Below, piece after piece: positions 53,801-62,024 of a DNA stretch of 64,000 nt (positions are counted from its first letter, which is position 1; every line of letters begins with the position of its first letter). The position numbers were made by a program, and so were the translations under genes. The DNA comes from a candidate division FCPU426 bacterium (GTDB lineage Bacteria; Oederibacteriota; Muellerivitia; Muellerivitales; Muellerivitaceae): NCBI GenBank assembly GCA_003152075.1, contig PLZG01000024.1:1-64000 (forward strand), written 5' to 3'. A model generated the notes under the pieces. It did no database searches, was not told the DNA's origin, and was given only the letters and a program-made list of their open reading frames with translations.

Positions 53801-54526
53801 TCATTGGATGTTTCTTTGAATCGGACCTGTCGAAAGAGGGGTGCTCATCGGTAAGGCGTTTCCGGATTTCATATTCATGGCGGGACCAACGGTCGCGATG
53901 GGCGGAGGTGCCTTGGTCTCCTCCGGTTTGACATAAAAGAAGGTTATCCCCACCAGCTGGCCATCCACGATCAAATGAACGGTATAAAGGCCGATGTCTT
54001 TCGGCAAACCGGTTTGGCCAAACTCCGCGTGAAGGTGGTCCATCCCAACGGTCATGTTGACCAAAAACCACTGATAAGTCTCATTTTGAAGGGTCAAAAG
54101 CCTGTCCACAAATCCCACCCGGAATTCCTGATCATATTTAGCGATTCGAAGGTTGGAGGGCGAATAGAACTCCACGGTAGCGGTATGGATACGGCTGGAA
54201 GGTTTAAGAAGAAAATAGGCGAAATAGCAGATCTGGTTATTCTTGTTCAAATAAAAGTAATTCACGCTATCAACCGGATACTGATTAACGATCTTGGTGC
54301 AGGTGGTGAGATGGCTGACAACGATGTCCTGGTTACCCGATGTGGAAGAATGCGAATCCTCACCCGGGGCATCCTTAACAACGTTCGACCCGGTTTTATC
54401 CGGTGTGCTTTTAGGGATCCCGCCGTTAATCCATTCCAAATCCGCCCATACGGCTTGCGCCGCCGACATCATCAGCAGCCCAAAGACAACGATTAGGATT
54501 TTACCTTCCCACTTTTTCACTTTCAC
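53801..54526 (-). CDS. secreted protein of unknown family
   Basis: This is a 241-residue exported protein. The signal peptide (KILIVVFGLLMMSAAQAVWA, about 9-28) is followed by a polar linker. A beta-rich core of about 150 residues (DIVVSHLTTCTKIVNQYPVDSVNYFYLNKNNQICYFAYFLLKPSSR..., then DIGLYTVHLIVDGQLVGITFFYVKPEE) looks like an Ig-type sandwich. A Pro/Met-rich tail ends it. Two Cys at about 76 and 96 could pair in the periplasm. It sits between lptE-like and holA, a place where classical genomes have no gene. I do not recognise the family. Confidence 0.65.
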   Translation of the reverse strand: MKVKKWEGKILIVVFGLLMMSAAQAVWADLEWINGGIPKSTPDKTGSNVVKDAPGEDSHSSTSGNQDIVVSHLTTCTKIVNQYPVDSVNYFYLNKNNQICYFAYFLLKPSSRIHTATVEFYSPSNLRIAKYDQEFRVGFVDRLLTLQNETYQWFLVNMTVGMDHLHAEFGQTGLPKDIGLYTVHLIVDGQLVGITFFYVKPEETKAPPPIATVGPAMNMKSGNALPMSTPLSTGPIQRNIQ

Positions 54527-54549
54527 ACCTTCTCACGAATTTAATCTTT

Positions 54550-55077
54550 TCAGTACCCTGTAAGAACTCTTCGAACAATCGCCGTTGCCGTATCTTGCGC
54601 GAGACGGGCCAGGGCCTGATCCTTTGTCTCTGTAATGGCGCCAGCGTAATCGGGAGTGTAATAAAAAACGCTATGGGTTGTTTCCTTATCCTCAAGAAAG
54701 GTCTTCTTTTCCCTTTTATCCAAGGAAGCAAGATCATAAACAATGGAAATGCGGTATTGAAGGACATTATTGGTTTTGAGATCGTAAAACATGGGATCCT
54801 CGTTGTATTTCCGGATGATGACCCGCACAGTCATGTCGGATTTTTCAGGATCCCCAATTGGCAAGCGCCCATCAATTTGGAACTGTTGGATGATGTTCTG
54901 GGTCATCAGTGTGTCTAACCCAAAATAACTAGTCATGTTCTGGGCCAGTTCCACCCCAACGGTTTGAATATAGGATGGCACCACCAACGGCGCCGGATGG
55001 CATCCCGCCAACGCCAAAAATAAGCCGACAGTCAAAAGTCGGCGGGCCGCGGAAAAACATTTCATTCGCACTTTCAT
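54550..55077 (-). CDS. lptE: LptE-like outer-membrane lipoprotein
   Basis: LptE is the lipoprotein that plugs the LptD barrel for LPS export. This 175-residue protein has a lipoprotein signal with lipobox LALAGC. It also has the LptE-like pattern: PSYIQTVGVELAQNMTSYFGLDTLMTQNIIQQFQIDGRLP, then SDMTVRVIIRKY and LASLDKR..., as in many deltaproteobacterial-type LptE (DUF4136-like) proteins. The leuS-lptE-holA order supports the call. The start is uncertain: ATG 55077 is chosen, with GTG 55095 and ATG 55065 also in frame. Sequence similarity is weak, as usual for LptE. Confidence 0.65.
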   Translation of the reverse strand: MKVRMKCFSAARRLLTVGLFLALAGCHPAPLVVPSYIQTVGVELAQNMTSYFGLDTLMTQNIIQQFQIDGRLPIGDPEKSDMTVRVIIRKYNEDPMFYDLKTNNVLQYRISIVYDLASLDKREKKTFLEDKETTHSVFYYTPDYAGAITETKDQALARLAQDTATAIVRRVLTGY

Positions 55078-55103
55078 ACTTTCACACTTTCGCACAAAGT
55101 TTC

Positions 55104-57608
55104 TTAAGATGTTTTGACGATGAAATTGGCCAGTTTGTCCTTAACCCAAATCACTTTTAAGATATTTTCAGGCACAATGAACTTCCCTACGTTCTCATGG
55201 GTCTGGGGCAGTTCCCGGATGGTCATTTCATCCAACCCCACCGGCACATCGACACGAGTCTTTACCTTGCCGTTCACCTGGATGGCGATCTCCACCACCT
55301 CAGACTTCATCAAGGTGGGGTCATGCTGGGGCCAACCCGCCTGAAGAAGATACTCCCCTTTGCCCAAGCTTTTCCACATTTCATCAGCCACATGAGGCGT
55401 AAAAGGCCCCATTAGCCGCACCAGTGCTTCGAGGGACTCCCTTAACAGGGGGGTCTGGGCTCCGGGCTTATCTTTGTAATCATAAAGTTCGTTGATCAGT
55501 TCCATCATGGCGCTAACCGCCGTGTTGAATTTGAACCCGCTGGTCAAATCGTGGGTGATCTTGTGGATCGTTTGGTGTGTCTTCCGGCGGACTTCCTTAT
55601 CCGCTTCAGTCACGGCCTGGGGAGCCGATCCCGAATTGAAATCCGACTTATGGGTGACTTCCTGAAACAGTTTCCAAACGCGGTTCAGAAAACGGAAAGC
55701 CCCCTCCACCGCCCGGTCATCCCACTCGGCGTCCCTTTCGGGAGGACCGATAAAAAGAGTGTAAAGCCGATAGGTATCCGATCCGTATTTCGCGATTAGC
55801 TCGTCGGGTTGAACTGAGTTCCCTTTGCTTTTGGACATCTTGACGCCGCCCTTGGTGATCATGCCCTGGGTGAAAAGCCGGGCAAAGGGTTCATCAAAGT
55901 TAATGGTGCCAAGGTCTTTCAGCACCTTGGTGATGAAACGGGAATAAAGCAGATGAAGGATGGCATGTTCCACCCCGCCGATATATTGATCCACCGGGAG
56001 CCATTGGTTGGCGATCTTCGGGTCAAAGGCCTGCTTGTCATCCTTTGGGGAAACATAGCGCAGGAAATACCAACTCGAATCCACGAAGGTATCCATGGTG
56101 TCCGTTTCCCGGCGCGCATCCCCCCCACACTTGGGACAGGGGGCGTTGACGAATAAGGGAATGGATTTTAACGGCGATTCCCCGGTTGGCTTGAACTCAA
56201 CCGCACGGGGCAGGGTCACGGGCAGGTCCTTCTCAGGCACCGGAACCCATCCGCACTTGCCGCAATTGATCATTGGAATCGGTGCCCCCCAATAACGCTG
56301 GCGGGAAATGAGCCAATCCCTCAAACGGTAAGTTACCGCGCTCTTCCCTATTTTTTTTTCGTCAAGCCACTGGGTTATTTTTTTCTTGGCCGCCTCGACA
56401 TTCAATCCATCTAAGAATGCGGAATTGATCAGCTTGCCGTCGTCCGTATAGGCCTCGTTATGGGGATCATAAAGATGGCCCGTGGATTTCCAGGCGTGTT
56501 TTACCTCGTCGGTGGGGTCAATGACCTGAACGATATGAATTTCGTATTTTTTGGCGAACTCAAAGTCGCGGGTATCGTGGGCAGGAACGGCCATGATTGC
56601 GCCGGTTCCATAGCCCATTAAAACGTAGTTGGCGATGTAAACGGGGATGGATTTCCCATTCACCGGATTGAGAGCTTTGATTCCCGTGTCCAGGCCCGTC
56701 TTCTCGGCGTTTTCACCGATGCGGTCCAATGAACTTTGCTTTTTCACCTTATCGACGAAGGCCAAAACCTCCTCTTCCTTAGAGGTTCCCTTGACCAAAG
56801 AGAGGAGGAGTGGGTGTTCGGGGGCCAGGACCATGTAAGTCGCCCCAAAAAGCGTGTCGGGGCGGGTGGTGAAGACGGTGATGGCCGCGTCCTTTCCCTC
56901 GACTTTAAAATCGACTTCCGCGCCCTCGCTTTTCCCGATCCAGTTTTTCTGCATGGTCTTGACCCGCTCGGGCCAATTCTCAAGCCGGTCGATATCCTTT
57001 AACAGCCGGTCGGCGTAAGCGGTAATCTTGAAAAACCATTGTTCCAGGTCCTTCTGTTCCACCACTGAGTCACAGCGCTCACATTGTCCGTCCACCACCT
57101 GCTCATTGGCCAACACCGTCAGGCAAGAGGGGCACCAGTTCACATAGGCTTTCTTGCGGTAGGCCAGGCCCTTCTCATACAACTTCAGGAATATCCACTG
57201 GGTCCACCGATAGTAATTGGGCAGGCAAGAAACCACTTCCTTATCCCAGTCGTAACCCATTCCCCAGTCGTAGAACTGTCCCTTCATCCGCTCGATGTTC
57301 TTGAGGGTCCAGTCTTCCGGATGGATTCCCTTCTTGATGGCGGCGTTCTCGGCGGGCAACCCGAAAGCGTCAAAACCCATGGGGTTCAGGACGTTTTTGC
57401 CCTGTGCTTTGAAATAACGGTAGACAGCGTCTCCGATGATGTAATTGCGCCCGTGGCCGGCGTGAAGAAAATCCCCCGAAGGATAGGGAAACATGACGAG
57501 CGTGTAGTATTTGTCCTTGGTATTAGTGAGGTCGCAGGAATAGACGCCTTTGTCTTTCCATTCCTTTTTCCAAAAACGCTCGATTTCGGTGAAGTTGTAG
57601 GCTTCCAT
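55104..57608 (-). CDS. leuS: leucyl-tRNA synthetase
   Basis: The 834-residue class I synthetase charges tRNA-Leu. Visible elements: the HIGH-type motif in SGDFLHAGHGRNY (HAGH, about 49-52), a zinc knuckle region CPSC...CERC (about 158-178) and the editing (CP1) domain with TTRPDTLFGATY and GAIMAVPAHDTRDFEFA. The catalytic KMSKSKGN (about 584-591) and an anticodon-binding C-terminus follow. MEAYNFTEIERFWKKEW is a standard opening. The lptE-like gene begins ~26 bases downstream on the same strand. Confidence 0.97.
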   Translation of the reverse strand: MEAYNFTEIERFWKKEWKDKGVYSCDLTNTKDKYYTLVMFPYPSGDFLHAGHGRNYIIGDAVYRYFKAQGKNVLNPMGFDAFGLPAENAAIKKGIHPEDWTLKNIERMKGQFYDWGMGYDWDKEVVSCLPNYYRWTQWIFLKLYEKGLAYRKKAYVNWCPSCLTVLANEQVVDGQCERCDSVVEQKDLEQWFFKITAYADRLLKDIDRLENWPERVKTMQKNWIGKSEGAEVDFKVEGKDAAITVFTTRPDTLFGATYMVLAPEHPLLLSLVKGTSKEEEVLAFVDKVKKQSSLDRIGENAEKTGLDTGIKALNPVNGKSIPVYIANYVLMGYGTGAIMAVPAHDTRDFEFAKKYEIHIVQVIDPTDEVKHAWKSTGHLYDPHNEAYTDDGKLINSAFLDGLNVEAAKKKITQWLDEKKIGKSAVTYRLRDWLISRQRYWGAPIPMINCGKCGWVPVPEKDLPVTLPRAVEFKPTGESPLKSIPLFVNAPCPKCGGDARRETDTMDTFVDSSWYFLRYVSPKDDKQAFDPKIANQWLPVDQYIGGVEHAILHLLYSRFITKVLKDLGTINFDEPFARLFTQGMITKGGVKMSKSKGNSVQPDELIAKYGSDTYRLYTLFIGPPERDAEWDDRAVEGAFRFLNRVWKLFQEVTHKSDFNSGSAPQAVTEADKEVRRKTHQTIHKITHDLTSGFKFNTAVSAMMELINELYDYKDKPGAQTPLLRESLEALVRLMGPFTPHVADEMWKSLGKGEYLLQAGWPQHDPTLMKSEVVEIAIQVNGKVKTRVDVPVGLDEMTIRELPQTHENVGKFIVPENILKVIWVKDKLANFIVKTS

Positions 57609-57675
57609 GACGACCTTTCATTGGGTAAGAGAAGGCAAATTATAAAGGTTTTTGAGTAAAAAAAAACCAACATCT

Positions 57676-57758
57676 GACACAAAGCCACAAAGACTCAAAG
57701 GAAGTTTATGTATTTTTCAATGTGAAAAACTTGGAGTCATAGTGTCGGCTTTTGGTGC
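57676..57758. repeat. GACACAAAG-type dispersed inverted repeat
   Basis: GACACAAAGCCACAAAGACTC (left) faces GGAGTCATAGTGTC...TTGGTG (right, about 57731-57758) in the leuS/RDD-like spacer. It is another of the window's intergenic elements. Confidence 0.5.
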
Positions 57759-57759
57759 A

Positions 57760-58512
57760 TTAGTTTACTAGGTGTTTGCGGGAGAGGAAAACTGAGGCGA
57801 TCACGAAGAGGCTCCAAATAGCGTAAAGCTCCAGGATAAAAAAAGACTGGTACCTGGCCAAGTGGATCAAGGCTTCCGTGACCCAGGGCGGATAGAAGGC
57901 TTCGGTCTGTAAGAGATCCCTCCAGGCCGGATAGCTACGAAAAAATTCTACTCCTGTCGCGATATGGACCAGAGGGACCACCCATAGGGCCGGCTTGGAG
58001 CCGCTCAATAGGTTGCCACTGGAAAGAAAAAAAAGAAGACCGATGGCAATCCAATAGAGCAGGGATAGTGGCGGGTCTATTGAAAATCCCCAGACCACCG
58101 CCTTAGCCATGAAGGTCCAGCCACACAAAAAGAGGATGGCTAAGGTCAGGTCCACCACGCCAGCGGCCAACAGGAACCCGTTTAATTTGAGCTTTTGGTT
58201 AATCACTTTGATATCCGCTACCACTTGGCTCGAGGAAGACATAAGGTAGCGGATTCCCAGGCAATACTGACCGGCCGTGGGTATTAGTTGTTCCCGGCAC
58301 CAAAGCCGCTCTCCCGCCAAAATAGAAATAGCGAGTGTGACCCAACTGGATTGCCAGCCGAAGGCGTAGCAGACCACCCAGGAAATAAAACCGCAAATCA
58401 GAAGATCGACATACCAACTGGCGATCAAGCGACCCATCGAGGGACGGTGACTTTTCTTGCTGGGCTGGGCGGAGGTAGTTGCGGTCACTTGAATCCCAAT
58501 TTTGTCCCACAT
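57760..58512 (-). CDS. RDD-like polytopic membrane protein
   Basis: This 250-residue protein has about six membrane helices. The first ~95 residues follow the RDD plan: RLIASWYVDLLICGFISW with the Arg-Asp pair, then IPTAGQYCLGIRYL with the conserved G. The second half has three or four further helices (LLYWIAIGLLFFLSSGNLL, VVPLVHIATGVEFF, QSFFILELYAIWSLFVIA). The function of such proteins is unknown; transport has been suggested for some. It follows leuS at ~150 bases and is on the same strand. Confidence 0.65.
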   Translation of the reverse strand: MWDKIGIQVTATTSAQPSKKSHRPSMGRLIASWYVDLLICGFISWVVCYAFGWQSSWVTLAISILAGERLWCREQLIPTAGQYCLGIRYLMSSSSQVVADIKVINQKLKLNGFLLAAGVVDLTLAILFLCGWTFMAKAVVWGFSIDPPLSLLYWIAIGLLFFLSSGNLLSGSKPALWVVPLVHIATGVEFFRSYPAWRDLLQTEAFYPPWVTEALIHLARYQSFFILELYAIWSLFVIASVFLSRKHLVN

Positions 58513-58588
58513 GACCTTTTTAAACTTTTAAGGAAATGCGGGACTATACCACTTTCATTTGAAATTTTAATAAATGAGAAGTGGCATG

Positions 58589-58682
58589 AATTTTGAATGT
58601 TAAATTTTGAATTCGAGTCACTTCTGATTTTTTCAAAATCGGAAGTTTCCGTAATTAAAAATTCACAATTCATAATTCAGGA
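58589..58682. repeat. AT-rich imperfect palindromic repeat (second full copy)
   Basis: TTTTGAATGTTAAATTTTG, then an ATCGGAAGTTTCC hairpin and AATTAAAAATTCACAATTC reproduce the order of the element at 7020-7118. Its right end encodes the last codons and stop of the acetyltransferase gene at 58670. Confidence 0.7.
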
Positions 58683-59179
58683 TTCCTTTCGATCTTCGAA
58701 AGGTCTTTTATCATCGCGATCTCGTCACAATCGGAAAATTTCGCGCAATGCACGCAATCCCCCCATATTTTTTGTGGCAAGGTCAACTTTTCAACTTGTA
58801 AAAATCCTAATTTTGAGAAAAATTCAGTTTGATAGGTTAGGGCGAAAATCTTTTGAAGTTTCATTTCCACGGCATCTTCAATGCAATGCTGAAGGAGCTT
58901 TTTGCCCACACCCTTCCCTTGCAGGGATTCTTCCACCGCGAGGGAACGCACCTCCGCTAATTCTTCCCCTACCACGTGAAGGGCTACTACTCCCTTAACC
59001 GCAGGCTCACTTTGGGTTTCATCCATTGCCACCACAAAATCCCTTATCTTCTCCACCACATGGGCGAAGGAACGGGGCAACATCAAACCCTTGGTGGAGT
59101 AATGATTGATCAAATTGAGTATGGGACGAGTATCCGAAGGCCGGGCCCGCCGGAATAAAAGTTGGTTCATGGTGTCCAT
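58670..59179 (-). CDS. GNAT acetyltransferase, short N-acetylglutamate synthase type
   Basis: This is a 169-residue GNAT protein. The acetyl-CoA loop is VEESLQGKGVGKKLLQHC (RxxGxG/A type, here QGKGVG). The C-terminal PQKIWGDCVHCAKFSDCDEIAMIKDL matches the PxKIWxxCxxCPxxxxCDExA tail of stand-alone N-acetylglutamate synthases that start arginine biosynthesis. The start is ATG 59179 or 59170; the longer form to 59203 would run into the terminator. The last residues are encoded by the AT-rich repeat. No other arg gene is adjacent. Confidence 0.78.
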   Translation of the reverse strand: MDTMNQLLFRRARPSDTRPILNLINHYSTKGLMLPRSFAHVVEKIRDFVVAMDETQSEPAVKGVVALHVVGEELAEVRSLAVEESLQGKGVGKKLLQHCIEDAVEMKLQKIFALTYQTEFFSKLGFLQVEKLTLPQKIWGDCVHCAKFSDCDEIAMIKDLSKIERNPEL

Positions 59180-59183
59180 ATAA

Positions 59184-59226
59184 TAAAAAAGCTGGTCCCC
59201 CAAACCAAGGAGAACCAGCTTTTTTT
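59184..59226 (-). terminator. bidirectional Rho-independent terminator
   Basis: AAAAAAGCTGGT (59185-59196) and ACCAGCTTTTTT (59214-59225) form a stem flanked by A- and T-runs. It ends the outer-membrane protein transcript on the minus strand. Confidence 0.85.
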
Positions 59227-59236
59227 AAAAGTTAGA

Positions 59237-60142
59237 TTATTTCGAGACGAGAACCACACCACCACCGATGAGCAGTCCTACTGTATAGTTGAGATCCAAC
59301 CCGGCAAAAGCTTGCAACTGGACGTCATGCCCGGTGCGAATACCGACGATCACGGGAGTACCGCCGTTTATCCCGCCAATCACGCCGTTGGTCGCCAACT
59401 CGCCAATCCCGGTCAAATTCTTGTCAAAGGGATAAGCCACGCCCAAGTCCAATTGAAAGAATGTATAAGACTGGGAGACCGTCCCAGTGGTGAAAAAAGG
59501 CGGCGTGGTGGTAGGGATTATGGTTGGATAACTATAGCTCGTGAAATATAACCCTAACTTGCCGTTTAACTGGAGACCGTCCTTGAAAGTGTAGGTGGCG
59601 GCGCCGTAAGGGTCAACCCCGAAAGAGCCAGTTCCGTAACCGTAGTTCGTCAAGGGGCCAATCGCGAAATCGAGACCTGCCGCGATATCCAACCCTTTCG
59701 CCACTTGTCCAAAGCCGTATTTTCCGCCGAAGTTGATGTTATATAATCCGCTGGCGCCGCCCACCGCGTAAAACGAGGTGTTGACGTTGATTTGGATTTT
59801 ATTCGTGATTCCGTAGGTCACCCCAACCGGGACTTGAAAAATACTATTACCACCCAAAACATCCAAGGACAAATGGCCAGATCCCATTAACTGACCTTTT
59901 TCCAGTGTCTTAGCCGTCGGCGCGTAGAAATAACCCGGTTGTCCACTGAGGTTACCCCCCTCGATGGGATGGGCTCCCGAGGAAGCGGCTTCACGCCGAG
60001 CTTCACGTTTTGCTTCTTTTTTCTCTTCTTTTTTAGTTTCTTTCTTCTTCTTTTTCGACGCCGCATCAGCCGGACCGGCACACAAACTCAAAACAAAAGC
60101 TAAAGCTAACCCACCAACCAAGACTCGGGTCAAAAGCTTCAT
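59237..60142 (-). CDS. outer-membrane beta-barrel protein with Lys-rich N-terminus
   Basis: This 301-residue exported protein has a signal peptide (MKLLTRVLVGGLALAFVLSLCAGPADA). An extraordinary basic stretch follows directly (SKKKKKETKKEEKKEAKREARREA, about 28-51). Then come about 12 amphipathic strands with aromatic and Gly-rich turns (GKYGFGQVAKGLDIAAGLDFAI, GAATYTFKDGLQLNGKLGLYF), ending TVGLLIGGGVVLVSK. It resembles transporter-type or OmpA-like 8-12 strand barrels, but the last residue is not aromatic. GGAGGGG precedes ATG 60142; a longer frame to 60190 overlaps recN. Function unknown. Confidence 0.72.
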   Translation of the reverse strand: MKLLTRVLVGGLALAFVLSLCAGPADAASKKKKKETKKEEKKEAKREARREAASSGAHPIEGGNLSGQPGYFYAPTAKTLEKGQLMGSGHLSLDVLGGNSIFQVPVGVTYGITNKIQINVNTSFYAVGGASGLYNINFGGKYGFGQVAKGLDIAAGLDFAIGPLTNYGYGTGSFGVDPYGAATYTFKDGLQLNGKLGLYFTSYSYPTIIPTTTPPFFTTGTVSQSYTFFQLDLGVAYPFDKNLTGIGELATNGVIGGINGGTPVIVGIRTGHDVQLQAFAGLDLNYTVGLLIGGGVVLVSK

Positions 60143-60186
60143 AATTTTCCCCTCCAGGGTTTTCATTTTTTTTCGTGTCAGGCAGA

Positions 60187-61905
60187 TCACCGTGACGGCC
60201 GCATTCTAGCATAGAGTTCCCTAGCGTGGGAGCGGGAAGTTTCGGAAACAGGCTCTCCCCCCAGCATCTTAGCCAACTCGTCAATACGACCGGCTTCCGT
60301 TAAACGGTTGACACTTATCGAGGTTTTCCCTTTCTCGATGGCTTTTGAGACTTGATAATGGTGTTCGCCCAATCCCGCAATGGGGGCCAAATGTGAAATG
60401 CAAAGAAGCTGCTTGGTCTTGGACAAATGGGTTAATAGAGTGGCCACCGCCGACGCAGTCCTCGCTCCCACGCCCGTGTCGATCTCGTCGAATATCAAAG
60501 TTGGCACCTCGTCACTCTCGGCGAGGCATGCCTTCAAAGCCAGCATCACCCGGGACGCTTCCCCGCCCGAGGCCACTTTCGCCAGTGGCCGAAGGGGTTC
60601 GCCGGGATTGGCTGAAAAGGAAAACTCAACCCGATCCCAGCCATGGGGCGAAAGCGCGAGACGCTTCCCCTTTTCCGCCACCGGGCTAGTCTCGTCTTCC
60701 TGTGGAGTGACCTGAACACCCATCTGGGCGTGGGTGAGGCCCAAATCCTTGAGGGCGTCCTGAACCTGCTTGGCTAGCTCTTTTCCAGACTGAAACCGTT
60801 TGGCGCTCAATTGGGACCCGGCCTCCCCGTAGCTTTCCGCAGCCCTCTCGATTTCCTCACCCAAAGCCTTGAGCCGGCCTTCCCTACCCAAGAGGTTTTT
60901 CAATTCTTCCCTTATCCTCTCCAAGTACTTTAGGATTTCGCCGGCGGAATCGCCGTATTTTTTTTTGAGGTTATTTAAGAGGTCAATTTTGTCCGACAGT
61001 TCCTGGTATTCAGCATCGCTGAAGGAATAGCTTTCCAGCTTTCCGGCGATGTCATAGGACAACTGGTTCAGGTTTTCTTGCAAACCCTTGGCTACATCCA
61101 CCAGTTTCTCAAGCTCCACATCCAATTTGGCTGCGTCCTGGAGGCGGGAAACAACCGGGCCAAAGAGACCCGTCACTCCCCCATCCCCTTCCGCGTCCAA
61201 CAAGCGCTGAGCTTCAAGAACTTGTTTGGTAATCTTTTCCCCATGCTTCATGGTTTGAAACTTGTTCAGCAACTCTTCCTCGTTGAGAGTTTCCAAACCC
61301 GAGGCCTCGATTTCCTGGATCTGGAATTGGAGCAGGTCGGTGCGGCGGGCGATCTCCCGGGAGTCGCCTCCCAGGCGGGTTTGCTCGGTAAGCAATTGGG
61401 ATAAAACTTGATAGGCTTCGGAGGTTTTCTCCAGCGGTTTTTCCAGGCGGCCAAAGGCATCAATCAGTTGCCGGTGCCGCCCCACATTGAAAATGGCCTG
61501 ATGCTCATGCTGACCGTGGATATCCACCAGCCAATCGCCTAGCTCGGCGATCATGGAGGCGGTGGCCATTTCGCCATTCACGAAACTGCGGGTTTTCCCC
61601 GTCGAGCGGGTAAATTCCCGCTTTACCAATATCTCTCCCTTGACTGCGTTAATGCCCCATTCGGCTAATTTTTTAACCGCCGAACCCTTGGGAGGAACCT
61701 GGAAAAGGGCCTCCGCAACGGCCCTCTCTTCCCCAGCACGAAGCATATCGGCCGTTATTCGATCCCCCAAAAGAAAGTAAAGAGCATCGACGATAAGGGA
61801 TTTCCCGGCGCCAGTCTCGCCCGTCAGGACATTAAAGCCTGGGCCGAATTCCATAGTGACCGAATCCACGATGGCGAAATTTTTAATGGAAAGCTGCTGG
61901 AGCAA
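60187..61905 (-). CDS. recN: DNA repair protein RecN
   Basis: RecN is an SMC-like ATPase that gathers broken DNA ends. The 572-residue protein has Walker A GETGAGKS (about 30-37), then two long coiled-coil stretches (about 155-235 and 290-370). The ABC signature region LAKVASGGEASRVMLALK and Walker B VPTLIFDEIDTGVGARTA complete it. The start is TTG 61905 (MLQQLSIKNFAIVDSV). A perfect palindrome 23 bases upstream (61928-61945) is a plausible LexA-type operator; recN is SOS-induced in many bacteria. Confidence 0.95.
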   Translation of the reverse strand: MLQQLSIKNFAIVDSVTMEFGPGFNVLTGETGAGKSLIVDALYFLLGDRITADMLRAGEERAVAEALFQVPPKGSAVKKLAEWGINAVKGEILVKREFTRSTGKTRSFVNGEMATASMIAELGDWLVDIHGQHEHQAIFNVGRHRQLIDAFGRLEKPLEKTSEAYQVLSQLLTEQTRLGGDSREIARRTDLLQFQIQEIEASGLETLNEEELLNKFQTMKHGEKITKQVLEAQRLLDAEGDGGVTGLFGPVVSRLQDAAKLDVELEKLVDVAKGLQENLNQLSYDIAGKLESYSFSDAEYQELSDKIDLLNNLKKKYGDSAGEILKYLERIREELKNLLGREGRLKALGEEIERAAESYGEAGSQLSAKRFQSGKELAKQVQDALKDLGLTHAQMGVQVTPQEDETSPVAEKGKRLALSPHGWDRVEFSFSANPGEPLRPLAKVASGGEASRVMLALKACLAESDEVPTLIFDEIDTGVGARTASAVATLLTHLSKTKQLLCISHLAPIAGLGEHHYQVSKAIEKGKTSISVNRLTEAGRIDELAKMLGGEPVSETSRSHARELYARMRPSR

Positions 61906-61927
61906 GGAACACCCGTCAAGATTAATA

Positions 61928-61945
61928 AGTATACGCCCGTATACT
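61928..61945. promoter_or_regulatory. palindromic operator between recN and the flavoprotein gene (possible SOS box)
   Basis: AGTATAC (61928-61934), GCCC, GTATACT (61939-61945): a perfect 18-base inverted repeat 22 bases before the recN start. In some lineages LexA boxes have a TTAG...CTAA or CTGT...ACAG form, so the identity of the repressor is inferred only from the recN link. Confidence 0.5.
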
Positions 61946-62024
61946 AACTTTTTCGAACCCGAGTTTCAACATGTATTTTGGGGTTTGTACTTTCACTTTT
62001 TGCCGGACCTGCTACTATCCCGCC

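Noticed and set aside
61971-62024. N-terminal extension of the flavoprotein
   Set aside because: The 18 extra residues do not belong to the FAD fold, and the conserved start is MNHFDVIVIGAGGAG at 62025.
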